Of a stretch of 64,000 nucleotides of DNA, positions 50,647-59,445 are shown piece by piece. The stretch is from JBEVNR01 sp040507985 (GTDB lineage: Bacteria; Pseudomonadota; Alphaproteobacteria; Rickettsiales; UBA6187), in NCBI GenBank assembly GCA_040507985.1, contig JBEVNR010000002.1, positions 1 through 64,000 on the forward strand, in the 5' to 3' direction. The first letter of the stretch is position 1. Each line of letters begins with the position of its first letter. The notes beneath the pieces were generated by a model. The model was given only the letters and a program-made list of their open reading frames with translations, searched no databases and was not told the origin of the DNA. The position numbers and the translations under genes were made by a program.

Positions 50647-52695
50647 ATGCCCAGTGTGACGGTTAACGGGGTTGCGGTCGAATTTACGCAAGGAATGACG
50701 GTGCTCCAAACGTGCGAGCTTGCCGGCGTCGAAGTGCCGCGCTTTTGCTACCACGACCGCCTGGAAATTGCCGGCAATTGCCGCATGTGTCTGGTTGAAA
50801 TCGAAGGCGGTCCGCCCAAGCCGGCGGCGTCGTGCGCCATGCCGGCGACGGATGGCATGAAGGTGCACACCAACACGGCCATGGTTAAGAAGGCGCGCGA
50901 AGGGGTGATGGAGTTTTTGCTCATCAACCATCCGCTTGATTGTCCGATTTGCGACCAAGGCGGCGAGTGCGACTTGCAGGACGAGGCCATGGCCTACGGA
51001 CGCAGCGCGAGCCGATACGGCGAAAGCAAGCGCGCCGTCAAAGATAAATATATGGGCCCGCTAATAAAGACCCACATGACCCGCTGCATCCATTGCACGC
51101 GCTGCATTCGCTTTATGGACGACGTGGCCGGCGTGCACGAATTGGGCGCCGTGCAGCGCGGCGAAAACATGGAGGTGACGACCTACGTCGAGCACAGCTT
51201 GTCGTCGGAACTCTCCGGAAATATCGTCGACTTATGTCCCGTCGGCGCGCTTACCTCGCGCCCGTACGCCTTTAAGGCGAGGCCGTGGGAATTAAAAAAA
51301 ACCGAATCCGTCGACGTGATGGACGGCGTCGGCAGCGCCATTCGCATCGACAGCCGGGGAAAGGAAATTTTCCGCATCCTTCCTCGCCTGAGCGAAGAGG
51401 TGAACGAAGAATGGCTGGGCGACAAGTCTCGTCATATCGTGGACGCGCTGAAAGTGCAACGCCTTGATCGCGCCTATCTGCGCGGGGAAGAGGGTTTTCG
51501 CTCCGTTGCGATCGAAGAGGCGGTATTGTTCGTCGGCGAGACGCTTAGTAACAGTTTCGCCAGCCGCATCGGTATCGTCGCCGGACCGATGACGGACATG
51601 GAAACGATGTTCGCGGCAAAAATGCTGGCGGAGTCGCTGCGCGCGCCGCATATTGATTGCCGTTTCGACGGCACGCGCGAGAACGTCGCGCATGCGCGTT
51701 CCTATCGGTGCCACGTGCCGCTCCAAGACATGGAAAAGGCCGATTTCGTTCTCCTCGTCGGGTGCAACCCGCGCGTCGAGGCGCCGATTTTAAACGTGCG
51801 CTTGCGTAAGGCGTGGCTGAACGGCGCGACGGTTGCCGTCGTCGGGGAACGTTTCGAGGCCAACTATGCGGCGGAGTTTTTAGGCGACAACCCCTTCACG
51901 CTCGACCATATCGCGGCGGGGAACCACGCCTTGTCCGTCGCGTTGACGAAGGCGAAACGTCCGCTGATTATTCTCGGCTCGTCGGCGCTCAAGCGAGACG
52001 ACGTCTCCGTCATCGAAAATAAATGCGTCGCCATTGTGAATCGATGCGAGTCCGCCGAAGAATCCTTTAAGCGCGTGAACGTGCTGTACGACAACGCCGC
52101 ACGCGTCGGCGGATTATATGTCGAGGCGTTGCCGCAAGAGGGCGGAAAATCGGCGCAAGAAATATATCGCGCGGCGGAAAACGGTGACATGGACGCGGTG
52201 ATACTGCTTGGCGTGGACGATTATTTGCCGAAATCGTTTGGAAATGCGCGCGTGATCTATGTCGGCCATCACGGCGAGGCCGGCGCCGCGCTTGCGGACG
52301 TGATATTGCCCGGCGCCGCCTACACGGAAAAAGATGCGCTCTATATGAACGTCGAAGGGCGCGTGCAATCAACAGCCCGCGCGGTGTTCCCTCCGGGCGA
52401 GGCGCGCTCGGACGTCGAATTGTTGCTGGCGCTGCTCGCGGCCGTGACGGGCGAGGCGACGGCGACCCCGACGGAATTGCGTCGCGATTTGCTCTCGCGC
52501 TTGCCCGGTATCGGCGAGATAGCCCCGGCGCCGCACGATTTTGCGGAAGAGAGTCGCACGCGCCTTGCGCCCGCGCCGCTCAAACAAAAAATCAAGGACT
52601 ATTATCGCACCGACGTGATTTCTCGCCATTCCGCCGTCATGGCGGCTTGCGCGTCGGAAAGAAGCGGCAAGGCGAAAATCGGGGAGGCCGCATAA
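50647..52695 (+). CDS. nuoG: NADH-quinone oxidoreductase subunit G
   Basis: A 682-residue 75-kDa subunit with several clusters. Residues C34, C45, C48 and C63 hold a 2Fe-2S centre, H95, C99, C102 and C108 a 4Fe-4S, and CIHCTRCIRF a further one. The C-terminal molybdopterin-like domain follows. A longer open frame begins upstream within nuoF; the ATG at 50647 fits (MPSVTVNGVAVEF) and is preceded by GGAGT. Confidence 0.95.
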   Translation: MPSVTVNGVAVEFTQGMTVLQTCELAGVEVPRFCYHDRLEIAGNCRMCLVEIEGGPPKPAASCAMPATDGMKVHTNTAMVKKAREGVMEFLLINHPLDCPICDQGGECDLQDEAMAYGRSASRYGESKRAVKDKYMGPLIKTHMTRCIHCTRCIRFMDDVAGVHELGAVQRGENMEVTTYVEHSLSSELSGNIVDLCPVGALTSRPYAFKARPWELKKTESVDVMDGVGSAIRIDSRGKEIFRILPRLSEEVNEEWLGDKSRHIVDALKVQRLDRAYLRGEEGFRSVAIEEAVLFVGETLSNSFASRIGIVAGPMTDMETMFAAKMLAESLRAPHIDCRFDGTRENVAHARSYRCHVPLQDMEKADFVLLVGCNPRVEAPILNVRLRKAWLNGATVAVVGERFEANYAAEFLGDNPFTLDHIAAGNHALSVALTKAKRPLIILGSSALKRDDVSVIENKCVAIVNRCESAEESFKRVNVLYDNAARVGGLYVEALPQEGGKSAQEIYRAAENGDMDAVILLGVDDYLPKSFGNARVIYVGHHGEAGAALADVILPGAAYTEKDALYMNVEGRVQSTARAVFPPGEARSDVELLLALLAAVTGEATATPTELRRDLLSRLPGIGEIAPAPHDFAEESRTRLAPAPLKQKIKDYYRTDVISRHSAVMAACASERSGKAKIGEAA

Positions 52696-53712
52696 ATGTT
52701 GGACGACCTGCTGGCGCCGCTGGGGCTTCCGCCTTATCTCGTCTATGCGGCCAACGTCGTGTTGTCCGTTTTTTTGGTGATCGTGCCGCTCTTGCTTTCG
52801 GTGGCGTATCTCACCTTGCTGGAACGTAAGGTCATCGCGGCCATGCAACTGCGCAAGGGACCGAACGTCGTCGGGCCGCTCGGTTTGTTGCAACCGCTCG
52901 CGGACGGCCTGAAGCTTTTCTTGAAGGAAGTGATTCTTCCCGCGCGCGCCGACAAGGCGTTATTTTTGCTCGCGCCGATGATTACCTTCGTGTTGGCGTT
53001 GATCGGCTGGGCTGTGATTCCCGTCACGCGCGATTTCGTCATCGCCGACCTCAATGTCGGGGTGCTCTATCTGCTGGCCACGTCGTCGCTCGGCGTGTAC
53101 GGCGTCATTATTTCCGGTTGGGCTAGCAACTCGAAATACGCGTTTCTGGGCGCCGTCCGCTCCGCCGCGCAAATGATTTCCTACGAAGTGGCCATTGGTT
53201 TCGCCATCATTTGCGTGTTGCTCGTCACCGGCAGTTTAAATTTGCGTGAGATCGTGCAATACGACAAAAGTTTCACGGAAGAAGTGCTGTTGTTTCCCAT
53301 GCTGGTGGTGTTTTTCGTCTCGGCCTTGGCCGAAACCAATCGCCATCCCTTCGACTTGCCCGAGGCCGAAGCCGAATTGGTCGCCGGCTATAACGTGGAA
53401 TATTCGTCCATGACGTTCGCGTTATTTTTCCTCGGAGAATATGCGAACATGATATTAATGAGCGCCGTCACGACGATTTTATTTTTGGGCGGCTGGTACG
53501 CGCCCTTCGGGCTAGGGTTTTTACATCTTCCCGATATCGTGTGGTTCGTCGCGAAAGTGATGGCGGCGTTGTTTCTGTTCATCTGGGTGCGCGCCGCGTT
53601 GCCGCGTTATCGCTATGACCAATTGATGCGGCTTGGCTGGAAGGTGTTTTTGCCGCTCACCTTGGTATGGGTCGTCGTCGTGTCCACCTATGTCGCGTTT
53701 GCGCAGGAGTAA
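52696..53712 (+). CDS. nuoH: NADH-quinone oxidoreductase subunit H
   Basis: A 338-residue membrane subunit with about eight hydrophobic segments that links the quinone site to the proton path. Marks are LERKVIAAMQLRKGPNVVGPLG, LAETNRHPFDLPEAEAELVAGYNVEYSS and FLFIWVRAALPRYRYDQLMRLGWK. It starts on the base after the nuoG stop. Confidence 0.96.
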   Translation: MLDDLLAPLGLPPYLVYAANVVLSVFLVIVPLLLSVAYLTLLERKVIAAMQLRKGPNVVGPLGLLQPLADGLKLFLKEVILPARADKALFLLAPMITFVLALIGWAVIPVTRDFVIADLNVGVLYLLATSSLGVYGVIISGWASNSKYAFLGAVRSAAQMISYEVAIGFAIICVLLVTGSLNLREIVQYDKSFTEEVLLFPMLVVFFVSALAETNRHPFDLPEAEAELVAGYNVEYSSMTFALFFLGEYANMILMSAVTTILFLGGWYAPFGLGFLHLPDIVWFVAKVMAALFLFIWVRAALPRYRYDQLMRLGWKVFLPLTLVWVVVVSTYVAFAQE

Positions 53713-53715
53713 AGT

Positions 53716-54204
53716 ATGAGAGCGATAAGACAGGCTGCGTGGTCGTTGTTGTTGGCGGAAATCGCCCGGGGGTTGTGGGTGACGTTTACCTACATGTTTA
53801 AAAAGCGCGCCACCATTAACTACCCGTTTGAGAAATCTCCTTTATCGCCTCGCTTTCGCGGCGAGCATGCGCTCAGGCGCTATCCGAACGGGGAGGAGCG
53901 CTGCATCGCCTGTAAATTATGCGAGGCGATTTGCCCGGCGCAAGCCATTACCATCGAAGCGGAGGTGCGCGCCGACGGCAGCCGCCGCACGACGCGGTAC
54001 GACATCGACATGACGAAGTGCATTTATTGCGGCATGTGCGAAGAGGCCTGTCCGGTCGACGCCATCGTCGAAGGCCCGAATTACGAATTTGCTACCGAAA
54101 CGCATGAAGAGCTGCTATATAATAAGGAAAAATTATTGCATAACGGCGAAATTTGGGAGGGTGCGCTCGCGCAACGCCTTGCTGCGGACGCGCCCTATAG
54201 GTAA
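53716..54204 (+). CDS. nuoI: NADH-quinone oxidoreductase subunit I
   Basis: A 162-residue subunit with two 4Fe-4S clusters (N6a, N6b), in CIACKLCEAICP and CIYCGMCEEACPVDAI. The N-terminus has an amphipathic membrane-associated part. Length is normal. Confidence 0.96.
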   Translation: MRAIRQAAWSLLLAEIARGLWVTFTYMFKKRATINYPFEKSPLSPRFRGEHALRRYPNGEERCIACKLCEAICPAQAITIEAEVRADGSRRTTRYDIDMTKCIYCGMCEEACPVDAIVEGPNYEFATETHEELLYNKEKLLHNGEIWEGALAQRLAADAPYR

Positions 54205-54229
54205 TTAACATTAATCGGGGATGAATTTT

Positions 54230-54532
54230 ATGGATTTAAAACAATTTATCGCTCTTACCATTAACGAAGTCTGCGCCGGCGTGCATAAGGCGCGCGACGA
54301 GCAAGGAAAGGCGGCGGTCGCTCCGGCGGTGCTGTACTATCCTAACTCCGCGACGCGCGGCGTGGTGGAAGTGTCGCATATTAAGTTCGATCTGGCCGTT
54401 CAGCATGCGCAAGGTCCGGACGGAAAGGCCCGGCTTTCGGTGTCCGGCAACGGTCCGAACGCCGGCGGCGAAGGCGCCAACCGCTTGGAATTTAACGTGC
54501 CGGTATATTTCCAAGGAAAAATGGAAGGATGA
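54230..54532 (+). CDS. Small unknown protein between nuoI and nuoJ
   Basis: A 100-residue protein that begins MDLKQFIALTINEVCAGVHKARDE, has a strand-rich middle (ISHIKFDLAVQHA-like) and ends NRLEFNVPVYFQGKMEG. This pattern, helix then strands ending in [R]-[IL]-x-F-x-VP, recalls small stand-alone bacterial proteins in accessory regions, but I cannot name a family. The ATG at 54230 has GGGGA eight bases before it and is preferred over one at 54221. The stop overlaps nuoJ, so it is translated with the operon. It is not a standard complex I subunit. Confidence 0.65.
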   Translation: MDLKQFIALTINEVCAGVHKARDEQGKAAVAPAVLYYPNSATRGVVEVSHIKFDLAVQHAQGPDGKARLSVSGNGPNAGGEGANRLEFNVPVYFQGKMEG

Positions 54533-55164
54533 TGCCGCGCCTTGAAGAACTGCCCGGATTGCTTCCCGGAGCGTTGTTTTACGCTTTTGCGTTTTGTATC
54601 CTGCTCTCGTCGTGCGCCGTGATAACGGTGAAAAACCCCGTTCATGCCGTGCTGTTATTGATATTCTGCTTCTTTAACGCGGCGGGTCTGTTCATATTGT
54701 CGGGCGCGGAGTTTATCGCCATGCTTACCGTCATCGTGTATGTCGGCGCGGTGGCCACCTTGTTTCTGTTCGTCGTCATGATGCTGGACGTCAACGTCGA
54801 GGAATTGCGTTCCGGCTACGCTCGACTTCTGCCGGTCGGCGTGTTGCTTGCCTTGGCGGTGGCGGCGGAAATTCTGGCGGCGGCGTTTTACGGAGAGCGC
54901 CCGGCCGCGATGGCTCCCGGCGCCGTTCCGGCGATGGTGAAGGCGCTGCCCAACACGCAGCGTTTGGGCGCGACGCTTTATACCGATTATTTCATCGTGT
55001 TTCATTTAAGCGGCCTGACGCTCTTTTTGGCAATGATCGGCGCGATCGTTCTGACGCTGCACCATAAGCCGGACTCCAAACGGCAAAAAATCAGCGCTCA
55101 AATCGGAAGAAGGCGCGACGAAGGCGTATCCCTCGTCAAAGTAAAAACGGGATCCGGAGTATGA
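54529..55164 (+). CDS. nuoJ: NADH-quinone oxidoreductase subunit J
   Basis: A 211-residue membrane subunit. The conserved part has CAVITVKNPVHAVLLLIFCFFNAAGLFILSGAEFIAML and VTVIVYVGAVATLFLFVVMMLDV in pieces. The C-terminus is basic. It overlaps its neighbours on both sides by 4 nt. Confidence 0.95.
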   Translation: MMPRLEELPGLLPGALFYAFAFCILLSSCAVITVKNPVHAVLLLIFCFFNAAGLFILSGAEFIAMLTVIVYVGAVATLFLFVVMMLDVNVEELRSGYARLLPVGVLLALAVAAEILAAAFYGERPAAMAPGAVPAMVKALPNTQRLGATLYTDYFIVFHLSGLTLFLAMIGAIVLTLHHKPDSKRQKISAQIGRRRDEGVSLVKVKTGSGV

Positions 55165-55487
55165 TGATAGCGGAAGCCTTGACCATAAGCACGAGCCATT
55201 ACGTGGCGTTGGCGACGCTGCTTTTTTCCGTCGGTTTCTGCGGCGTGGCGCTTAACAGAAAAAATATCATCGTGCTGCTCATGTCTATTGAGTTGATGCT
55301 GCTTGCCGCCAACATTAATTTCGTGGCGTTTTCCTCTTTTTACGGAAACGTGGCGGGGCAAGTCTTTACGATATTTATTTTTACCGTCGCCGCCGCCGAG
55401 GCCGCCATAGGTCTGGCGATTCTCGTCTCCATATACCGCAACCGTCGCTCGATCGGAGTGGACGCCATGAATCGCCTGAAAGGATAG
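55161..55487 (+). CDS. nuoK: NADH-quinone oxidoreductase subunit K
   Basis: A 108-residue membrane subunit with three helices. The charged residues of the antiporter-like path lie in LMSIELMLLAANINFVAF and TVAAAEAAIGLAILV. Normal length. Confidence 0.95.
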   Translation: MMIAEALTISTSHYVALATLLFSVGFCGVALNRKNIIVLLMSIELMLLAANINFVAFSSFYGNVAGQVFTIFIFTVAAAEAAIGLAILVSIYRNRRSIGVDAMNRLKG

Positions 55488-55490
55488 TGC

Positions 55491-55886
55491 ATGCGTAAGC
55501 TTATCGTCTCCCTTGCGTTTTTGCTGCTTGGCGGGTGTTCGGTCTACATGGCGGCAAATCAGGAGAGTAAAAAAGATACGTCCCTGCTTTCTCCCGGCAC
55601 GCCGCGCTCCGTCGTGATCGGAGAATTCGGTCCGCCGAACGCCGCCGAACAAGAAAACGGGCGGCGCGTTGATTATTATTCCTTCGTGCAAGGCTATTCC
55701 AAGGGCAATAAAGTCGCCAGGGCGGTAGGTCACGGCACGATGGACGTCCTCACCTTCGGATTGTGGGAAGTGGTCGGGACGCCGAGCGAAGCGGTTTTTG
55801 ACGGAAAGAAAACGAACGTCGAAATTAAGTACGACGCAAACGATAAAATTGAAAAAGTCAATATGTTTCAGGCTCGATCCAATTAG
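55491..55886 (+). CDS. Lipoprotein of unknown function within the nuo operon
   Basis: A 131-residue protein with a lipoprotein signal (VSLAFLLLGGC, lipobox LGGC at about residue 13-16). The mature domain includes TPRSVVIGEFGPPNAAE and YYSFVQGYSKGNKVARAVGHG, and ends with a strand pair (VEIKYDANDKIEKVNMF). This looks like a small BamE/SmpA-like fold but the match is weak. It lies between nuoK and nuoL, 3 nt after nuoK, and is not a known complex I subunit. Confidence 0.7.
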   Translation: MRKLIVSLAFLLLGGCSVYMAANQESKKDTSLLSPGTPRSVVIGEFGPPNAAEQENGRRVDYYSFVQGYSKGNKVARAVGHGTMDVLTFGLWEVVGTPSEAVFDGKKTNVEIKYDANDKIEKVNMFQARSN

Positions 55887-55909
55887 AAATAAATAGCGTT
55901 TCCCTCTAT

Positions 55910-57862
55910 ATGTTTGCACTTATCGTTTTTCTTCCCCTCATCGCTGCGGCGGCGGTAGGGTTGCGTTGCAGCAAAATCTCGCATGGCCACGCACAATTGT
56001 TGGCGTCCGGCACGCTCGTGCTGGCCGCGATATTGGCGTGGATCGCGTTTTTTATGACGCAATTGCAAGGCTACGAAGCCGTGACGCCGCTGATGCGGTG
56101 GATCAATTCCGGAGGGTTGCAAGTCGGGTGGGACATGCGGCTCGACAAGCTGTCGGCGTCGATGATGATTCTGGTGACGACCGTTTCGGCGGTCGTGCAT
56201 ATTTATTCGATCGGATATATGCATCACGATCCCCACGTGCCGCGTTTTATGGCCTATTTATCGCTCTTCACTTTTTTTATGTTGCTGTTGGTCACGTCCG
56301 AAAATTTCCTTCAATTGTTCGTCGGTTGGGAAGGCGTGGGATTATGTTCGTACTTGCTGATCGGATTCTGGTTTAAGAAGGAATCGGCGAACAAGGCGTC
56401 GCTGAAGGCGTTTCTGGTCAATCGGGTGGCGGACGCGTTTTTTGTGCTCGGCATTTGCGCGGTGTTCGTGACGTTCGATAGCTTGTCGTTCACGGACGTG
56501 TTCGCAAAAACGCAAGAGTTGGCGGATAAGCGCCTGCTGTTTTTCGGACATTCCTTCCACGCCATGACGCTTATTTCCATGTTGCTGTTTATCGGTGCGA
56601 TGGGGAAATCGGCGCAACTAGGCTTACATACCTGGTTGCCGGACGCGATGGAAGGGCCGACGCCGGTCTCCGCCCTTATCCACGCCGCTACGATGGTGAC
56701 CGCCGGCGTCTTTCTGCTTGCGCGCTGCTCGTTCATTTTTGAATTGGCGCCTGCGACGCTCGCCGTCGTGACCGTCGTCGGGGCGTTGACGGCGTTATTT
56801 GCCGCGACCATCGCCGTCACGCAAAACGACATAAAACGCGTGATCGCCTATTCCACCTGTTCGCAGCTCGGATATATGTTTTTCGCGTGCGGCGTGTCGG
56901 CCTATTCGGGCGCCATGTTCCATCTGATCACCCACGGATTTTTTAAGGCGCTGCTGTTCTTGTGCGCGGGCAACGTGATTCACGCCATGTCCGACGAGCA
57001 AGACATGCGTCGCATGGGCGGGTTGCGCAAATATTTGCCGAAAACCCACGCAATGTTTTTAATCGGCTCCCTTGCGCTCGTCGGCGTGTTTCCGTTTGCG
57101 GGCTATTATTCCAAGGATTTAATTTTAGAGACCGCCTACGCGTCGGGCGGCGTCGGGCGCTTCGCTTTTTACATGGGACTCACGGCGGCGTTCTTGACGG
57201 CGTTTTATTCCGCCAGAGCGCTCACGCTCACCTTTTACGGGGAGACCAGGGCGCCGGAGAAAACTCTTTCGCACGCGCACGAAGCGCCGAACGTCATGAA
57301 CGTGCCGCTCTATCTCTTGACTTTCGGCGCCGTTTTCGCCGGCGCGGCGGGTTATTATTTGCTTGACGTGGGCAATCCCGATCACCATTTCTGGCATGGC
57401 GCGGTGAGCCTGGCCGGACGCGCGGAGGAAGCCCTGCACGGCGCCCACGGCGTGCCCACGCAGGTAAAGTTCGCTCCCCTTGTCGTTGGCGCCGTAGGAT
57501 TGGCGCTCGGATATTTCCTGTATCAGGACGGGGGAAGGACTCCTGCCGTTTTCGCCCGCACCATGCCGATTTTGTATAACGTTTCCTACAGAAAATGGTA
57601 CGTGGACGAAATATACGACGCCGTATTCGTGAAGCCGTCTTTTGTGCTGGCGTCCATTTGTTGGAAAATTCTCGACGTCGCCGGGATCGACCGCTTTGGC
57701 CCGAACGGCGCGGCGGCAATCTCCGCCTCGTCCTCGCGTGTGGCCTCGCGCGCGCAAACCGGCTACATATTTGATTATGCGTTAATGATGCTGTTTGGGC
57801 TGGCGATATGCCTTGGGCTGGCGTCGTTGAGCGCGGCGCAGGTCGGATTTTGGGTGCGATAA
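55910..57862 (+). CDS. nuoL: NADH-quinone oxidoreductase subunit L
   Basis: A 650-residue antiporter-like subunit, the largest of the membrane arm, with about 15 helices and a long lateral helix near the C-terminus. Seen are FVGWEGVGLCSYLLIGFW, LHTWLPDAMEGPTPVSALIHAATMV (proton-path Lys/His) and CSQLGYMFFACGVSAYSGAMFHLITHGFFKALLFLCAGNVIH in pieces. It takes part in proton pumping. Confidence 0.96.
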   Translation: MFALIVFLPLIAAAAVGLRCSKISHGHAQLLASGTLVLAAILAWIAFFMTQLQGYEAVTPLMRWINSGGLQVGWDMRLDKLSASMMILVTTVSAVVHIYSIGYMHHDPHVPRFMAYLSLFTFFMLLLVTSENFLQLFVGWEGVGLCSYLLIGFWFKKESANKASLKAFLVNRVADAFFVLGICAVFVTFDSLSFTDVFAKTQELADKRLLFFGHSFHAMTLISMLLFIGAMGKSAQLGLHTWLPDAMEGPTPVSALIHAATMVTAGVFLLARCSFIFELAPATLAVVTVVGALTALFAATIAVTQNDIKRVIAYSTCSQLGYMFFACGVSAYSGAMFHLITHGFFKALLFLCAGNVIHAMSDEQDMRRMGGLRKYLPKTHAMFLIGSLALVGVFPFAGYYSKDLILETAYASGGVGRFAFYMGLTAAFLTAFYSARALTLTFYGETRAPEKTLSHAHEAPNVMNVPLYLLTFGAVFAGAAGYYLLDVGNPDHHFWHGAVSLAGRAEEALHGAHGVPTQVKFAPLVVGAVGLALGYFLYQDGGRTPAVFARTMPILYNVSYRKWYVDEIYDAVFVKPSFVLASICWKILDVAGIDRFGPNGAAAISASSSRVASRAQTGYIFDYALMMLFGLAICLGLASLSAAQVGFWVR

Positions 57863-57894
57863 AACCGTAACGCGGAAAAAACTAAGGCTACCTT

Positions 57895-59433
57895 ATGGGC
57901 GACCAGTACATGCACATCGATTTTTTAACCCTTCTTTGCCTGCTTCCGGTGGCGGGCGCATTTTTTATCGGTTTCTTCGTAAGGGAAGGATCGGATTTAT
58001 ATGCCGAGCGGGTGCACCAGACCGCGTTGTGGATTAGTCTCGGCACGTTTCTATTTTCCTGTTTGTTGTTGTTCGGATTTTCGGATAACGCTTCCGGCTA
58101 TAAGTTCGTTAAAAGCTATATCCTTGTGAAATCGCTTGCCGTGCGCTATTCCGTGGGCGTCGACGGCGTGTCGGCCTTGTTCATTCTTCTCACGGCTTTC
58201 CTGACGCCGATTGCGCTCGCGGCCGGGAAGCAGGCGATCGTGAAGCGCGTGAAAGAATATGCCATCGCGTTTCTGGCGCTCGAAGCCCTCGTCATCGGCG
58301 TATTTATTTCAACGGATATTTTTACGTTCTACGTATTTTTTGAGGCCGCGCTCATTCCCATGTACGTCATTATCGGCATATGGGGAGGGGAGAACCGAAT
58401 TTACGCGGCGTATAAATTCTTCATTTATACGCTTGCCGGATCGGTGCTATTTCTCTTGGCCGCGCTGTATTTGCGCACGACGCTCGGCACCTCGTCAATA
58501 CCGGAATTAACCGCCTTGGCCGGCCATATTTCTCCCGAAGCGCAGCAATGGCTTTTTCTGGCGTTTTTCGCGTCGTTTGCGGTGAAGGTTCCCATGTTTC
58601 CGTTCCATACGTGGCTGCCGGACGCGCACGTGCAGGCGCCGACGGGCGGATCGGTCATGCTGGCCGGCATATTGCTGAAATTGGGCGGGTACGGATTGTT
58701 TCGGTTTTCCCTTCCCATCCTGCCGGACGCGAGCCGATATTTTGCCGACGCCATGAACGTGCTTAGCGTCATCGCGATCATTTACGGTTCGTTGGTCGCG
58801 CTGGCGCAAACGGACATGAAAAAATTGATCGCCTATTCGTCGGTGGCGCATATGGGATTCGTCACGCTGGGATTATTTTCCTTCACGAAGCAAGGCATTG
58901 ACGGCGCGGTGATGGTGATGGTCAGCCACGGCTTGGTGTCGGCGGCGCTGTTTTTGTGCGTCGGCGTGTTGTACGATAGGATGCATACGAAGGAAATCGC
59001 GAAATATGGCGGGGTGGCAAACGTCATGCCGGTATTCGCCGCGTTGTTTTTATTCTTTTCGATGGCGTCGGCGGGGTTGCCCGGCACCTCCTCTTTCGTC
59101 GGAGAGTTTTTAACGATATTGGGAGCCTTTAAGGCGGCCCCGCATTATGCCGCCCTTTCCGTCTCCGGCGTCGTTCTGGGCGCCGCCTATATTTTATATC
59201 TGTATAAGCGCGTGATGTTCGGCGAGGTTCCAAACCCCGAAATCGCGGCCTTGCCGGACGTGCGTTTATATGAGGCGGCGATGTTGTCTGCCCTGGCTTT
59301 TTTTACCTTGTTGATAGGAATATACCCGGCCGTCGTGACGAATTACGCCGGACGCCCCTCGCAAGACTTGCTCCAAATATACCGCGCCGGAACCCTGCGT
59401 TTGCCCGCGCCGCCTTCAGCATATCAGCCCTAA
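57895..59433 (+). CDS. nuoM: NADH-quinone oxidoreductase subunit M
   Basis: A 512-residue antiporter-like subunit with about 14 helices. FYVFFEAALIPMYVIIGIWGGENRIYAAYKFFIYTLAGSVLFLLA and FHTWLPDAHVQAPTGGSVMLAGILLKLGGYG are typical in pieces. The ATG at 57895 is preceded by AAGG seven bases before. Confidence 0.96.
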   Translation: MGDQYMHIDFLTLLCLLPVAGAFFIGFFVREGSDLYAERVHQTALWISLGTFLFSCLLLFGFSDNASGYKFVKSYILVKSLAVRYSVGVDGVSALFILLTAFLTPIALAAGKQAIVKRVKEYAIAFLALEALVIGVFISTDIFTFYVFFEAALIPMYVIIGIWGGENRIYAAYKFFIYTLAGSVLFLLAALYLRTTLGTSSIPELTALAGHISPEAQQWLFLAFFASFAVKVPMFPFHTWLPDAHVQAPTGGSVMLAGILLKLGGYGLFRFSLPILPDASRYFADAMNVLSVIAIIYGSLVALAQTDMKKLIAYSSVAHMGFVTLGLFSFTKQGIDGAVMVMVSHGLVSAALFLCVGVLYDRMHTKEIAKYGGVANVMPVFAALFLFFSMASAGLPGTSSFVGEFLTILGAFKAAPHYAALSVSGVVLGAAYILYLYKRVMFGEVPNPEIAALPDVRLYEAAMLSALAFFTLLIGIYPAVVTNYAGRPSQDLLQIYRAGTLRLPAPPSAYQP

Positions 59434-59445
59434 GGACAAACGTGT

